Assembly: GCA_002632355.1 (NCBI GenBank)
Contig: NSJJ01000001.1
Coordinates: forward strand, 281,835-345,834
Direction: 5' to 3'
DNA length: 64,000 nucleotides
DNA from: Sulfuricella denitrificans
GTDB lineage: Bacteria; Pseudomonadota; Gammaproteobacteria; Burkholderiales; Sulfuricellaceae
Shown here: positions 1 through 9,686 of the stretch, in pieces
Position numbering within the stretch: the stretch's first letter is position 1
Layout of the letters: every line of letters begins with the position of its first letter
Program-made: the position numbers and the translations under genes
Notes under the pieces: model-generated
Told to the model about the DNA's origin: nothing
Seen by the model: the letters and a program-made list of their open reading frames with translations, nothing else
Databases searched by the model: none

Positions 1-2
1 CC

Positions 3-1034
3 GAGCTGCCCGTAAAGAATGTAACGGTCGTGGATCAGAACGGTAATCTGCTCACGGGGGCGGGAGATGGTGCGGCAGCGCACGCCGGCCTGGACCCTTC
101 GCAGCTGGACTACCTGCACCAGGTTGAACAGAGCTATGTCAAACGCATTGAATCCATTCTGACGCCGATTGTGGGCCTGGATAATGTCAGGGCTCAGGTG
201 GCGGCTGATCTCGATTTTTCCATGGTTGAACAGACGGCAGAAACCTACAAACCTAATCCGGCGCCGAATGAGGCCGCAATTCGCAGCCAGCAGATGAGTG
301 AAACCAATGGTGATGCCGGCAAGCAGGCCAGCGGTGTGCCCGGTGCTTTGTCCAACCAGCCGCCGGGGGCCGCGAGTGCGCCTATAACCGCAGCTGCTGG
401 GTCAGGCGGAGGGGCGTCTGGGGCGGCGGCGAGCAGTGCAAATATCCACAAGGAGTCAACCGTCAACTTCGAGGTGGACAAAACCATCCAGCACGTTCGT
501 CAGCAGATCGGAGGAATCAAGCGGCTTTCGGTTGCGGTCGTGGTAAATCATCGCAAGGATGCCAAAGGTGCGAACAAGCCGCTTACGCCAGCTGAACTGA
601 GCCAGGTTCAAAATCTGGTCAAGGAGGCGATGGGTTTCAATCAGGCTCGTGGCGATACCTTGAATGTGGTCAATGCAGCCTTTACCGAACGCGAGGTGGA
701 AGAAATTCCCGCTGTTCCGCTGTGGAAGGAGCCGGGTAACATGGCTCTGGTGAAAGAAATCGGGAAAAATCTGTTGATTGCGGCCTTGCTTTTCTATCTG
801 GTATTCGGCGTGATTCGGCCTGTTCTGCGTGATCTGGCTCGCCCGCATGCGCATGCGAGGGCAGATGCGACTGGGGAGGAGGGCGAGGAGGCTGCTGTAA
901 TTTCCCCGGAGGCGGCCGCGAAAGCAGCTCAGGCGGCTGGTTATGAGGAAAATCTCAAGGCGGCCAAGGAGCTTGCAAAACAGGATCCGCGCGTGGTGGC
1001 CAGTGTCGTGAAAGATTGGGTGGGAACAGAGTGA
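3..1034 (+). CDS. fliF: Flagellar MS-ring protein FliF, C-terminal part (5' end outside window)
   Basis: FliF forms the MS ring of the flagellar basal body in the inner membrane and carries the rotor protein FliG on its cytoplasmic tail. The reading frame is already open at the left edge, so only about the last 343 residues are present. Visible are the periplasmic ring-building part with the typical VNFEVDKT stretch, a Gly/Ala-rich linker (around nt 350-450), one C-terminal membrane segment (about nt 765-835, reading NLLIAALLFYLVFGVIRPVL), and a cytoplasmic tail ending in QDPRVVASVVKDWV, the usual FliG-binding motif. The stop codon overlaps the GTG start of fliG (GTGA), so the two are translationally coupled. 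Confidence 0.97.
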   Translation, partial: ELPVKNVTVVDQNGNLLTGAGDGAAAHAGLDPSQLDYLHQVEQSYVKRIESILTPIVGLDNVRAQVAADLDFSMVEQTAETYKPNPAPNEAAIRSQQMSETNGDAGKQASGVPGALSNQPPGAASAPITAAAGSGGGASGAAASSANIHKESTVNFEVDKTIQHVRQQIGGIKRLSVAVVVNHRKDAKGANKPLTPAELSQVQNLVKEAMGFNQARGDTLNVVNAAFTEREVEEIPAVPLWKEPGNMALVKEIGKNLLIAALLFYLVFGVIRPVLRDLARPHAHARADATGEEGEEAAVISPEAAAKAAQAAGYEENLKAAKELAKQDPRVVASVVKDWVGTE

Positions 1035-2026
1035 GCGAGGATGGTGTTCTTAAAAGCGCAATTCTGCTGATGTCTCTGGGCGAGGAAGAGGCGTCCGAGG
1101 TATTCAAGCATCTCGGCCCGAAAGAGGTGCAGAAGCTGGGCACTGCCATGGCAACCCTGAAGAATGTGAAGCGCGACCAGATCGAGAGCGTGCTGTATGA
1201 CTTCCGCAGGGAAGCCGGTGAAAAGACCGGGGTTGGCATGGCCAACGACGAATATATCCGCTCGGTTCTGACCAAGGCGCTGGGAAACGAACGGGCCGGA
1301 AATCTGATCGATCGCATCCTGCAGGGGGGAGATACAGCCGGTATTGAAAGTCTGAAGTGGATGGATGCCGCTGCGGTGGCGGAACTGATCAAGAATGAAC
1401 ACCCTCAGATCATTGCAACCATTCTCGTGCATCTGGATCGCGACCAGGCCAGTGCGGTACTGAATTTTTTTGTCGAGCGCCTGCGTAATGACGTCATTCT
1501 CCGAATAGCGACACTGGATGGTATCCAGCCGACGGCACTGAGAGAGCTGAACGATGTGCTGACCAAGCTGCTTGCCGGCAACACAAATATCAAGAAAAGT
1601 GCCATGGGTGGCGTACGCGCGGCAGCGGAGATCCTCAACTTCATGGGCTCGGCCAATGAAACTTCGGTGATCAGCAGCGTCCGGGATTATGACCCTGAAC
1701 TCGCGCAAGGTATTCAGGATGAAATGTTCGTGTTCGACAACCTTAATGATCTGGATGACCGTTCGATCCAGTTGTTGCTGCGCGAAGTCCAGTCCGAATC
1801 CCTGATTCTCGCCCTGAAAGGTGCAACACCCGAGTTGCGTGAGAAGATTTTCAAGAATATGTCTTCCCGTGCTGCGGAAATGCTGCGCGACGATCTTGAG
1901 GCCAAAGGGCCGGTTCGTCTGTCCGAGGTTGAGGCGGAACAGAAGGAAATCCTCAAGGTGGTGCGTCGCCTGGCGGATGAAGGCCAGATTGTGCTCGGAG
2001 GTAAGGGTGATGAGCAGATGGTCTGA
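1031..2026 (+). CDS. fliG: Flagellar motor switch protein FliG
   Basis: FliG is the rotor ring protein that couples the MotA/MotB stator to rotation and binds FliF and FliM. I start it at the GTG at 1031, which overlaps the fliF stop (GTGA); this gives 331 residues beginning (M)SEDGVLKSAILLMSLG, the usual FliG N-terminus and length. An upstream in-frame TTG at 1016 would add five residues lying inside fliF and is less likely. The EHPQ motif of the middle domain is present (NEHPQIIATILVHL), and the C-terminal torque helix keeps its charged residues (SSRAAEMLRDDLEAKGPVRL). It is the second gene of the fliF-fliK block. Confidence 0.97.
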   Translation: MSEDGVLKSAILLMSLGEEEASEVFKHLGPKEVQKLGTAMATLKNVKRDQIESVLYDFRREAGEKTGVGMANDEYIRSVLTKALGNERAGNLIDRILQGGDTAGIESLKWMDAAAVAELIKNEHPQIIATILVHLDRDQASAVLNFFVERLRNDVILRIATLDGIQPTALRELNDVLTKLLAGNTNIKKSAMGGVRAAAEILNFMGSANETSVISSVRDYDPELAQGIQDEMFVFDNLNDLDDRSIQLLLREVQSESLILALKGATPELREKIFKNMSSRAAEMLRDDLEAKGPVRLSEVEAEQKEILKVVRRLADEGQIVLGGKGDEQMV

Positions 2027-2048
2027 TGCATCTGCCGCCCGATAAGCC

Positions 2049-2690
2049 ATGTCAAATATTATTCCAAAAGAGCAGTTGAGCGCATACCAGCGTTGGGAAA
2101 TGGAAGCGTTCGAAAATACGCAGGGTGGCGGGGCAGGTCAGGTGCCCCTGCCTACGGCGGAAGCGATTGAGCTCATGCACCAGCAGGCGCATCAGGAAGG
2201 ATACGGCGAAGGGCTGGCGCAGGGGAAAGAGCAGGGTTACCGCGAGGGGCGGGAGCAGGCCAGGCAGGAAGCGCAGCGTCTGGATGATTTGCTGGTTCAG
2301 GTGAACGAGGCCTTGTCGAAACTGGATCAGGAAATGTCGCAATCCTTGCTTGACCTGGCGCTCGGTATAGCCCGTCAGATGCTGCGCCAGGCACTGGTCG
2401 TGCAGCCGGAACTGGTGCTGGCTGTGGTGAAGGAGGCGATCAGCAGTTTTCCTCAGGCCAATCAGCACCCTCAGTTGATGTTGCACCCTCTGGATGCAGT
2501 GCTGGTGCGTGATTTTCTTGAGGCTGAACTCGCTCATGGCCACTGGCGAGTGATCGAGGATGCGCAGATCGAACGTGGCGGCTGCCGCCTCGAGACTGCA
2601 CATGGCGAACTTGATGCCACGCTGGAGCACCGCTGGCAGAATGTGCTCGAATCGCTCGGGCAGAGCGGGGATTGGCTTTCGCCAAAATGA
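2049..2690 (+). CDS. fliH: Flagellar assembly protein FliH
   Basis: FliH is the negative regulator and stator-like partner of the export ATPase FliI; it links FliI to the export gate and C-ring. The 213-residue protein has the expected make-up: a variable N-terminus, a Gly-rich repeat helix near residues 50-75 ([20 protein letters not shown], the GxxxG pattern of FliH), and a C-terminal domain with [14 protein letters not shown] and [18 protein letters not shown], as in FliH and the related V-ATPase E subunit. It follows fliG by 22 bp and its TGA overlaps the ATG of fliI (ATGA). Confidence 0.93.
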   Translation: MSNIIPKEQLSAYQRWEMEAFENTQGGGAGQVPLPTAEAIELMHQQAHQEGYGEGLAQGKEQGYREGREQARQEAQRLDDLLVQVNEALSKLDQEMSQSLLDLALGIARQMLRQALVVQPELVLAVVKEAISSFPQANQHPQLMLHPLDAVLVRDFLEAELAHGHWRVIEDAQIERGGCRLETAHGELDATLEHRWQNVLESLGQSGDWLSPK

Positions 2691-4093
2691 ACCTGCGTGA
2701 AAACTGGCAAAGCCATCTGCAGGGCTGCGTGGATGTGGTGGAGGGCAACCCTCCGTGGTCCGTTACCGGGCGCCTGACACGTGTAACTGGAATGGTGATG
2801 GAAGCGGTGGGCCTCAAGCTGGCAGTAGGCAGCAGTTGTGTGGTTTCCATGCCGGATGGTCATGATGTGGAAGCTGAGGTAGTCGGCTTTTCCGGTGAAC
2901 GTTTGCTGCTCATGCCATCCACTGATGTATATGGCCTGACGCCAGGCGCAAAAGTCACGCCAGTCCTCGGCAGCTCGTTGCCATTACCAGCGTCTGCCAG
3001 ATTTTCTGGAAGGGCTGTCCGTCATCGTCGGGCCGAGGATCGCGCCAAGCATGTGGCGGTGGGTGATCATTTGCTGGGGCGCGTCATTGATGGCGCCGGT
3101 CGCCCCCTCGATGTTTTGGGGCCGCTTCAAACCGATTGCGTTGTTCCGCTGCAAAGCAGGCCTCTCAATCCTCTCGCAAGGGCCCCAATTCGTGACGTTC
3201 TCGATGTCGGGGTGCGCGCCATCAATGCCCTGCTTTCTGTGGGGCGAGGCCAGCGCATGGGGCTATTTGCCGGTAGCGGTATTGGCAAGAGTGTATTGCT
3301 GGGGATGATGGCACGTTACACGGGTGCCGACGTGATTGTGGTGGGTTTGATCGGTGAGCGTGGTCGCGAGGTCAAGGAGTTCATCGAGAATATTCTTGGC
3401 GCCGAAGGGCTTGCACGTTCAGTGGTTGTGGCTGCGCCTGCCGATACGCCTCCCTTGCTGCGGTTGCACGGCGCTTCCTATGCGACTGCGATCGCAGAGT
3501 ATTTTCGTGATCAGGGCAAGCACGTATTGCTGATCATGGACTCCCTGACCCGTTTTGCCATGGCCCAACGCGAAATCGCCCTGGCAATTGGAGAGCCGCC
3601 AGCCACCAAAGGTTATCCTCCCTCGGTTTTTGCCAAGTTGTCGCAACTGGTGGAGCGCGCAGGAAATGCCCACGAAGGCGGCGGTTCGATTACGGCTTTT
3701 TATACTGTACTTGCTGAAGGGGATGACCAGCAGGACCCAATTGCAGACAGCGCGCGTGCCATCCTCGACGGGCATGTGGTGCTGTCGCGTTCCCTGGCCG
3801 ATCAGGGGCATTATCCTGCGATCGATATCGAGGCTTCGATCAGTCGGGCCATGACCGAACTGATCAGCCCCCAGCATCTGGAGCAGGTGCGGCGCTTCAA
3901 GCTTTTGTATTCACGTTATCACCGCAGCCGGGATCTGATCAGTGTCGGCGCCTATGTCAAGGGGGGGGATCCTTTGCTGGATGAGGCAATCATGATGTAT
4001 CCGCGTCTTGAGGCTTTTCTGCAGCAAGGCATGAGGCAGCAGGTCAACTCGCACGACAGCGCGGCCCAGCTGGCAGTGCTATTCGGCCAGTAA
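2687..4093 (+). CDS. fliI: Flagellum-specific ATPase FliI
   Basis: FliI is the cytoplasmic ATPase of the flagellar type III export apparatus, related to the F1 beta subunit. I place the start at the ATG at 2687 that overlaps the fliH stop (ATGA), giving 468 residues; the in-frame TTG at 2672 would lie within fliH. Visible motifs are the P-loop GSGIGKS at residues 196-202, the [18 protein letters not shown] segment of this ATPase family, the Walker B region [17 protein letters not shown], and the [16 protein letters not shown] motif. The C-terminus has the export-specific [16 protein letters not shown]. It lies between its regulator fliH and the chaperone-escort fliJ. Confidence 0.98.
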   Translation: MNLRENWQSHLQGCVDVVEGNPPWSVTGRLTRVTGMVMEAVGLKLAVGSSCVVSMPDGHDVEAEVVGFSGERLLLMPSTDVYGLTPGAKVTPVLGSSLPLPASARFSGRAVRHRRAEDRAKHVAVGDHLLGRVIDGAGRPLDVLGPLQTDCVVPLQSRPLNPLARAPIRDVLDVGVRAINALLSVGRGQRMGLFAGSGIGKSVLLGMMARYTGADVIVVGLIGERGREVKEFIENILGAEGLARSVVVAAPADTPPLLRLHGASYATAIAEYFRDQGKHVLLIMDSLTRFAMAQREIALAIGEPPATKGYPPSVFAKLSQLVERAGNAHEGGGSITAFYTVLAEGDDQQDPIADSARAILDGHVVLSRSLADQGHYPAIDIEASISRAMTELISPQHLEQVRRFKLLYSRYHRSRDLISVGAYVKGGDPLLDEAIMMYPRLEAFLQQGMRQQVNSHDSAAQLAVLFGQ

Positions 4094-4107
4094 GCGGCTG
4101 AAACTGA

Positions 4108-4554
4108 ATGGCGCGAAAGTTCCCGCTCCAACCGCTACTCGATCTCTCACAGAATCATGTGGATTCGGCAGCAAAAAATCTTCAGGTATTGAAGGTCCGC
4201 TGGAATGACGCCGAAGATAAACTCAAACAATTGCTTGCATACCGTGAAAGTTACCGGGATCGCTTGCGCGAATCCGGAAGTGCTGGGACATCCTCCATGG
4301 CGATGCAGGATTTTCGCCTGTTTCTGATCAAGCTCGATACGGCAATCAAGCTGCAACAGGAAGAGGTGGTGCGTTGTCAGGCCCGGTGGGATGCCGGGCG
4401 TCAGGAATGGGTGCGGCAACGCGGAAAACTTAAGGCATTCGATGTGTTGTCACAGCGCCATTTCCGCTCTGAAGAGAAACGCGAAAATCTTATTGAACAG
4501 AAGGAGCAGGATGAGATTTCAAGTAAAAAGCGCGACAGGACTGATGAAGGGTGA
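4108..4554 (+). CDS. fliJ: Flagellar export protein FliJ
   Basis: FliJ is a small coiled-coil protein of the flagellar export machine that fits into the FliI hexamer, like the gamma subunit of F1, and helps load export chaperones. The 148-residue product starts MARKFPLQPLLDLSQ and is almost entirely charged, heptad-like helix without cysteines or membrane segments, as expected. Sequence conservation in this family is low, so the call rests on length, coiled-coil composition and its position 14 bp after fliI and before fliK. Confidence 0.9.
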   Translation: MARKFPLQPLLDLSQNHVDSAAKNLQVLKVRWNDAEDKLKQLLAYRESYRDRLRESGSAGTSSMAMQDFRLFLIKLDTAIKLQQEEVVRCQARWDAGRQEWVRQRGKLKAFDVLSQRHFRSEEKRENLIEQKEQDEISSKKRDRTDEG

Positions 4555-4610
4555 AACGGGCATGTAAGTTGCTTTAAGGGTATTGACTAATGTGCTGATG
4601 AGGTTGATAC

Positions 4611-5768
4611 ATGCAAACAACTCCGGTTATGGCGGCTTTGCCACAAAGCACTGGTAACGTAGCTCAGCGAGCAGATGCCGGAGGCGAGGTAGCTGAAGTT
4701 GTGGATTTTTCTGCTTTACTCATGGCGCAGATAAAGGGGGGGCGTGTGGCTGGAGTCGCAGAACTCGCCGAGGAAGATGTCCCTCTCGATTCAGGTGCGG
4801 CGAAATCGGGCAAGCCTCCTTTGCCAGAAGATGCGAGGCAGGAGATTGTCTCATTTTCTGCAGCCACAGACCCGGTGATCACGAATAGCCAGAACCTGCA
4901 GGCAGTGATTATTATGCCCGTGCCGATAGCTGTTGACCCACAATTGATGGCTTCTGCTCAGGGCGCAGTTTCTGGCAAGGTGACGGAAGCGCCCGGGCGA
5001 GTTTCTAAAGCCCCGGGGCAATTCGAAAAGGGCATTCCGGCCGCGCAAATTACGGAGGCACAAATTCCGGCAGCGCAAATCCCTTCCCCGAATACTGATC
5101 GGCAGGCAGGATTTGCCGCTGATGGCAAGTTTTTGCCACAAGCGGCAATGGGAAAGGCTGAGCAGAGCCTGGATCCGCTGGCGAAAACTGGAGAGGCTCT
5201 GGTCCGTTCGGTTTTGCCTCAAGAGACGCGGAGTTTTTCAGATGTACAGGCAAATACGCTACCTGTCGTCATGACGGCAAGCCATACGCCTGTTGTTGAG
5301 ACAAGGCCCCCGGTGCTTCCGACATCGACGCTTCAGGCACCCGTTGGCAGCACAGGGTGGGGCGAGTCCCTGGGGCAGAAAGTGATATGGATGGCCGGTC
5401 AGCAAACTCAGGTTGCGGAGTTGCATCTTAACCCGCCGAATCTTGGTCCAATGGAAGTGCGCCTATCTATCAGCAACGATCAGATTTCCGCACTTTTTGT
5501 TTCGCATCAACCTGCCGTCCGTGAGGCTATAGAGGCGGCAATGCCACGTTTGCGGGAGATGCTGGCGGAAGGTGGGATGACTCTTGGGAATGCTTCAGTC
5601 AGTTCGGATTCCCTTCCTCAGCAGCAGTCATCAGGTCGGGAAGGGCAGTCCGGGGCTTCCCGGCAATCTGATTTTCCCGATATGGGAAACCTTCGCTCGA
5701 CCCACGGGGCGGGTGGAATCATCTCGCTGCGGCATGATGGCAGTGGGGTGGTCGATCTGTTTGCCTGA
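4611..5768 (+). CDS. fliK: Flagellar hook-length control protein FliK
   Basis: FliK is the exported molecular ruler that measures the hook and switches the export gate from hook to filament substrates. The 385-residue protein has a long, low-complexity N-terminal and central part rich in Ala, Pro, Gln and Ser, including short internal repeats near residues 144-158 (AAQITEAQIPAAQIP), and a conserved C-terminal domain around residues 255-325 with VAELHLNPPNLGPMEVRLSI, the FliK signature. It ends the first flagellar block. No ordinary gene follows for 389 bp. Confidence 0.93.
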   Translation: MQTTPVMAALPQSTGNVAQRADAGGEVAEVVDFSALLMAQIKGGRVAGVAELAEEDVPLDSGAAKSGKPPLPEDARQEIVSFSAATDPVITNSQNLQAVIIMPVPIAVDPQLMASAQGAVSGKVTEAPGRVSKAPGQFEKGIPAAQITEAQIPAAQIPSPNTDRQAGFAADGKFLPQAAMGKAEQSLDPLAKTGEALVRSVLPQETRSFSDVQANTLPVVMTASHTPVVETRPPVLPTSTLQAPVGSTGWGESLGQKVIWMAGQQTQVAELHLNPPNLGPMEVRLSISNDQISALFVSHQPAVREAIEAAMPRLREMLAEGGMTLGNASVSSDSLPQQQSSGREGQSGASRQSDFPDMGNLRSTHGAGGIISLRHDGSGVVDLFA

Positions 5769-6157
5769 GATGGTTTAAGCCCGATACTGTCTTGATATCC
5801 GCTATTTATGATTCACTGTTGTTTTGTCGCAACAGTTTTGAGCTGAAATGTCCGGTTACCTCTTCCTCCTGCCCTGTATTTTCTATAGGCGCTTCATGCT
5901 GAATTTCGCGTGATTGCCCCCATCTGATTGATTATTAAAATAAAATCATAAATATTCATGGGTTTATGTGCTCTGGCTGCCGGGCATTTGGCACATGCAG
6001 TTCTGTTGCAACTTCAGAAAGTGCGCGATGGTAGTTGTTAAAGCACATAAATTATCAATCAAAACTACTTGTTTTTTATATAATTTAAGTTTATAAGTTC
6101 CACCAAAGAAGGAAAAGTCGGCTCTGCCTGGGCGCGGCGAGAACGGAAAGCGAGGGG
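5769..6157. other. 389 bp AT-rich gap between the fliK and fliL blocks
   Basis: No credible gene lies here. The right half (about 5930-6090) is markedly more AT-rich than the flanks. A TATAAT hexamer sits at 6079-6084, about 75 bp upstream of fliL, but its -35 region is weak. A short dyad CTGTTG (5816-5821)/CAACAG (5830-5835) followed by TTTTG could act as a weak terminator for fliK. I looked for sigma-54 (GG-N10-GC) and sigma-28 promoter patterns and found none with correct spacing. The gap probably carries a separate promoter for fliL-R. Confidence 0.5.
6079..6084 (+). promoter_or_regulatory. Possible -10 element upstream of fliL
   Basis: A perfect TATAAT hexamer lies in the AT-rich gap before fliL. 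At 17 bp upstream there is only a poor match to a -35 hexamer (near 6056-6061), so sigma-70 recognition is uncertain. Confidence 0.25.
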
Positions 6158-6673
6158 ATGATGGCTAAAGACAAGGAAAAACCGGCGGCGGATGCAGCTG
6201 AAGGCGCGCCCAAGAAGGGGAAGGGCAAGCTGCTGATTATTATTATCGCGGCAGTCGTATTGTTGGGTGGAGGTGGCGGCGCGGCCTGGTTTTTCATGCA
6301 TGGCAAGAAGGCTGCTCATGACGGCCATGAAGAAGCCAAGCACGAGTCCGAGCCTGCAAAACCACCAGTATTCGTCAAACTGGAAACCTTTACGGTCAAC
6401 CTTGCCACCGAAGGCGAGGATCACATGCTGCAAACGGATGTCGAGCTCAAAGTCGCGGATGCCAAGGCAACCGACATGATCAAGGCGCATATGCCCGAGG
6501 TTCGCAATACGCTCCTTTTGTTGCTGTCGAGCAAGGCGGCCAGTAACCTGGCTACGACTGACGGAAAGCAGAAGTTGAGCGGAGAGATCAAGACAAAAAT
6601 CAACAAGGAATTGCACGTCAAGGAGGACGAAGGCGTGTCCGGGGTGTTTTTTACGACTTTCGTGATTCAATAA
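6158..6673 (+). CDS. fliL: Flagellar basal body-associated protein FliL
   Basis: FliL is an inner-membrane protein that forms a ring around the stator and supports torque. The 171-residue product has a Lys-rich cytoplasmic N-terminus, one membrane segment at about residues 25-47 (IIAAVVLLGGGGGAAWFFM), and a periplasmic domain with VFVKLETFTVNLATEGEDHM and VRNTLLLLLSSKAASNLATT, which are FliL hallmarks. There are two adjacent ATG codons (6158 and 6161); either may start the protein. It opens the fliL-M-N-O-P-Q-R block. Confidence 0.95.
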   Translation: MMAKDKEKPAADAAEGAPKKGKGKLLIIIIAAVVLLGGGGGAAWFFMHGKKAAHDGHEEAKHESEPAKPPVFVKLETFTVNLATEGEDHMLQTDVELKVADAKATDMIKAHMPEVRNTLLLLLSSKAASNLATTDGKQKLSGEIKTKINKELHVKEDEGVSGVFFTTFVIQ

Positions 6674-6706
6674 GTGACCGGATTGTGATGCCGGGATATC
6701 CGAAAA

Positions 6707-7708
6707 ATGGCTGACGACATACTTTCTCAAGACGAGGTTGACGCCCTATTAAAGGGGGTGACAGGCGAAGTCGAGGAAGAGGTCGGGGCGGAAGACGCCT
6801 CCGGCGTCAAGCCTTACAATATCGCCAAGCAGGAGCGGATCGTTCGTGGGCGCATGCCCGGCTTGGAAATGATCAACGAGCGCTTTGCCCGCCTGTTTCG
6901 CATTGGACTATTCAATTTCATAAGGCGTACAGCAGAGATTTCCGTCGGTCCGGTGCGCGTCATGAAGTACAGTGAATTTATCCGCAATCTGGTTGTGCCG
7001 ACCAACCTGAATCTGGTTCACATGAAACCGTTGCGTGGAACGGCGTTGTTTATTTTTGACCCCAATCTGGTGTTCCTGGTTGTGGATAATTTGTTCGGTG
7101 GTGATGGCCGCTTTCATATGCGTGTCGAAGGCAGGGACTTTACTCCTACTGAACAGCGCATTATTCAGAATATGCTCAATGTGGTTTTCGAGGAAATGCA
7201 GAAGTGCTGGGCGCCGGTGCATCCGGTGGAATTCGAGTATGTTCGTTCGGAGATGAACACCCAGTTCGCCAACATTGCTACCCCCAGTGAAGTGGTTGTT
7301 GTGACGACTTTCAATATCGAACTGGGATCGGGCGGGGGCGACTTTCACGTCTGTATGCCCTATGCTATGATCGAGCCGATTCGGGACGTTCTCTACAGCA
7401 GCATGCAGGGTGAGCGCATGGATGTTGACGAGCGCTGGACTCGTATGCTGACCAAGCAACTTCAGGTAGCCGAAGTGAATCTGGTCGCGAATCTGGGTGA
7501 AGCGCCTGTGAATTTGGGACAGATACTCAATATGCAGGTAGGCGATGTGATTTCACTGGACATTCCTGAGGCCATCGTGGCAGAAGTGGATGGTGTGCCG
7601 GTACTGGAATGCAAATATGGCGTTCTCAATGGCCAGTACGCCCTGAAGGTAAACAAGATACTGACCATGCCAGAACCTGAATCTTCACCGGAGAGAAGCA
7701 ATGGCTGA
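6707..7708 (+). CDS. fliM: Flagellar motor switch protein FliM
   Basis: FliM is the C-ring protein that receives phosphorylated CheY and switches rotation. The 333-residue sequence begins with the CheY-P binding peptide (ILSQDEVDALLKGVTGE), continues with the middle CheC-like domain (ERFARLFRIGLFNFIRRTAE, GDGRFHMRVEGRDFTPTEQR), and ends in a FliN-like SpoA domain (LGQILNMQVGDVISLDI). The length is normal. Its stop overlaps the fliN start by 8 bp. The CheY-binding motif implies a chemotaxis system elsewhere in the genome; no che gene is in the window. Confidence 0.98.
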   Translation: MADDILSQDEVDALLKGVTGEVEEEVGAEDASGVKPYNIAKQERIVRGRMPGLEMINERFARLFRIGLFNFIRRTAEISVGPVRVMKYSEFIRNLVVPTNLNLVHMKPLRGTALFIFDPNLVFLVVDNLFGGDGRFHMRVEGRDFTPTEQRIIQNMLNVVFEEMQKCWAPVHPVEFEYVRSEMNTQFANIATPSEVVVVTTFNIELGSGGGDFHVCMPYAMIEPIRDVLYSSMQGERMDVDERWTRMLTKQLQVAEVNLVANLGEAPVNLGQILNMQVGDVISLDIPEAIVAEVDGVPVLECKYGVLNGQYALKVNKILTMPEPESSPERSNG

Positions 7709-8168
7709 AGAAGGAGGCCAAGTAGGCGAGGATGACTGGGCTGCGGCCATGTCCGAGCAGGGCGAGGCAACAGGTGCGTCTGCAGAAGATGACTGGGCGG
7801 CTGCAATGGCCGAGCAGGGCGATGCCGAGCCTGCTGCCCAACCGCAGGTTGCTACCACACCTGTTTTCGAGCAATTTGCTGCGACAACAGGCCAGACCGG
7901 CGTGGTCAATAATCTGGACATGATTCTGGATATCCCGGTGAACCTGACGGTTGAACTGGGGCGTACAAAAATCGCCATCCGCAGTTTGCTCCAGCTTGCA
8001 CAGGGTTCCGTGGTGGAGCTGGACGGTTTGGCTGGCGAGCCGATGAATGTACTGGTTAACGGTTGCCTGATCGCTCAGGGCGAGGTTGTGGTGGTGAACG
8101 ATAAGTTTGGTATTCGCCTGACAGATATCATTTCCCCCGCTGAGCGAATCCGTAAACTCAACCGATGA
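7701..8168 (+). CDS. fliN: Flagellar motor switch protein FliN
   Basis: FliN makes up the lower rim of the C-ring with FliM and docks FliH. The 155-residue protein has an acidic, Ala/Gln-rich N-terminal extension (two copies of an EDDWAAAM-like segment near residues 8-37) and a conserved SpoA domain at residues 75-150 with LDIPVNLTVELGRTKI and EPMNVLVNGCLIAQGEVVVV. It overlaps fliM by 8 bp and fliO by 4 bp (ATGA). Confidence 0.97.
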   Translation: MAEEGGQVGEDDWAAAMSEQGEATGASAEDDWAAAMAEQGDAEPAAQPQVATTPVFEQFAATTGQTGVVNNLDMILDIPVNLTVELGRTKIAIRSLLQLAQGSVVELDGLAGEPMNVLVNGCLIAQGEVVVVNDKFGIRLTDIISPAERIRKLNR

Positions 8169-8629
8169 ATTCCTTGCGTCTTTCCTTTTCTGCTCTATTG
8201 AGCGTGCTTTTCCTTCTGTTAGCTGTTCCGGTTTTTGCCGAGCAACCCCCTTCTTCTGCTCTCCCTTCTTCAGCCGTTTCACTTGGCGGCGTGCTGCAAG
8301 TGTTGCTTGGACTGGTGATTGTTTTGGGGACGGTGGCCGCTGCAGCCTGGTTGCTTAAGCGGCTTGCACCGGGGCAGGTGTCTGCCGGAGGTGCCATCAG
8401 GCTGATCGGTGGGATTGCCGTTGGGCCGAAAGAGCGCGTGGTCGTGGTCGAGGTGGGAGAGACCTGGCTGGTGGTAGGTGTGGCGCCCGGCCAGGTAACA
8501 GCGCTGCACAATATGCCCAGAATCGTCAATCTCACAGAGACCGGTGCGTTGGCCGGTGGCGACCAGCAATTTTCGCGCTGGCTCAAGGATGTCATGAGGC
8601 GCCGCAACACGGCTGCCGACGGCAAGTAA
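8165..8629 (+). CDS. fliO: Flagellar biosynthetic protein FliO
   Basis: FliO is a small membrane protein that helps assemble the FliP ring of the flagellar export gate. The 154-residue sequence starts with a hydrophobic signal-like segment (residues 5-25), has a second membrane helix at about residues 38-60 ([19 protein letters not shown]), then a cytoplasmic domain with [20 protein letters not shown], the family signature. It overlaps fliN by 4 bp and directly precedes fliP. Confidence 0.94.
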   Translation: MNSLRLSFSALLSVLFLLLAVPVFAEQPPSSALPSSAVSLGGVLQVLLGLVIVLGTVAAAAWLLKRLAPGQVSAGGAIRLIGGIAVGPKERVVVVEVGETWLVVGVAPGQVTALHNMPRIVNLTETGALAGGDQQFSRWLKDVMRRRNTAADGK

Positions 8630-8630
8630 T

Positions 8631-9398
8631 GTGATGGGGTGGCGATTGTTGCGTAACCTGTGTGTCGTTGCGGGGTGGGTATTTGTGCTCATACTGCCCC
8701 AGATGGCATTCGCTGCCGATGCCGGTTTTCCTGCTGTGACCAGCACTCCCTCGCCCGGTGGCGGCCAGACATATACCCTCAGTATCCAGACGCTGCTGTT
8801 TCTCACGGCGCTGACCTTCCTGCCCGCAGCACTGCTCATGATGACCGCATTTACCCGCATCGTCATTGTGCTTGCCCTGCTGCGCCAGGCGCTGGGCACA
8901 ATGCAATCACCGACCAATCAGGTGATCGTCGGAATGTCTCTTTTTCTGACTTTTTTTGTCATGGCACCGGTATTCGAGAAAATCTACAACGAGGCATATC
9001 TGCCTTATACAGAAAAGAAAATCGATCTTACGGCGGCTCTGGACAAGGGGGTTCAGCCGCTCAAGACTTTCATGCTGAGACAGACACGCCATGAGGACCT
9101 GGCCTTGTTCGTCAAACTTTCCAATAGCAAACCGCTGGCCGGTCCAGAGGAAGTGCCATTGAGGATTCTTGTTCCGGCCTATATGACCAGCGAACTTAAA
9201 ACCGCATTCCAGATCGGATTTCTGGTATTCATCCCTTTTCTCATCATTGATATGGTCGTTGCCAGTGTATTGATGTCCATGGGCATGATGATGTTGTCGC
9301 CCGTCATGATTTCCCTTCCTTTCAAGCTGATGCTGTTCGTGCTGGTGGATGGCTGGGCACTTATCATGGGTTCGCTGGTGCAGAGTTTTTACACATGA
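8631..9398 (+). CDS. fliP: Flagellar export gate protein FliP
   Basis: FliP is the main component of the FliPQR export pore in the MS ring. The 255-residue protein has an N-terminal signal peptide, then the conserved segments [40 protein letters not shown] and the C-terminal [20 protein letters not shown], and about four membrane helices. Two adjacent starts, GTG at 8631 and ATG at 8634, are possible; the ATG is the likelier. Its TGA overlaps the fliQ ATG by 4 bp. Confidence 0.97.
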   Translation: MMGWRLLRNLCVVAGWVFVLILPQMAFAADAGFPAVTSTPSPGGGQTYTLSIQTLLFLTALTFLPAALLMMTAFTRIVIVLALLRQALGTMQSPTNQVIVGMSLFLTFFVMAPVFEKIYNEAYLPYTEKKIDLTAALDKGVQPLKTFMLRQTRHEDLALFVKLSNSKPLAGPEEVPLRILVPAYMTSELKTAFQIGFLVFIPFLIIDMVVASVLMSMGMMMLSPVMISLPFKLMLFVLVDGWALIMGSLVQSFYT

Positions 9399-9664
9399 CG
9401 CCTGAGACCGTGATGACAGTGGGCCGCCATGCGCTCGAAGTGACCATGTTGCTTGCCGCACCCATGCTGCTGGCGGCCCTGGTGACCGGTCTGCTGGTCA
9501 GTATTTTTCAGGCGGCAACGCAAATCAATGAAATGACACTGTCTTTCATTCCCAAATTGCTGGTGATGTTTCTGGTGATGTTCCTTGTCGGGCCGACGAT
9601 GCTTACCCTGATGGTGGATTATATGCGTCAGCTCTTTACCGGCATTCCGGGCATGATCGGCTAA
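9395..9664 (+). CDS. fliQ: Flagellar export gate protein FliQ
   Basis: FliQ is the small two-helix subunit of the FliPQR export gate. The 89-residue protein shows the family pattern: [18 protein letters not shown], a first helix containing [20 protein letters not shown], and a second one containing [19 protein letters not shown]. It is translationally coupled to fliP and lies 22 bp before fliR. Confidence 0.97.
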   Translation: MTPETVMTVGRHALEVTMLLAAPMLLAALVTGLLVSIFQAATQINEMTLSFIPKLLVMFLVMFLVGPTMLTLMVDYMRQLFTGIPGMIG

Positions 9665-9686
9665 TCTCACTGCCGACAGCCATCGC

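Noticed and set aside
941..2050. Long minus-strand open frame opposite fliG
   Set aside because: It mirrors the fliG codons on the opposite strand, has no ribosome binding site and encodes no recognisable protein; high GC content keeps antisense frames open.
5985..6012. Sigma-54-like TGGCAC...TTGC upstream of fliL
   Set aside because: The GG to GC distance is 16 bases instead of 10, so it does not fit the sigma-54 pattern.
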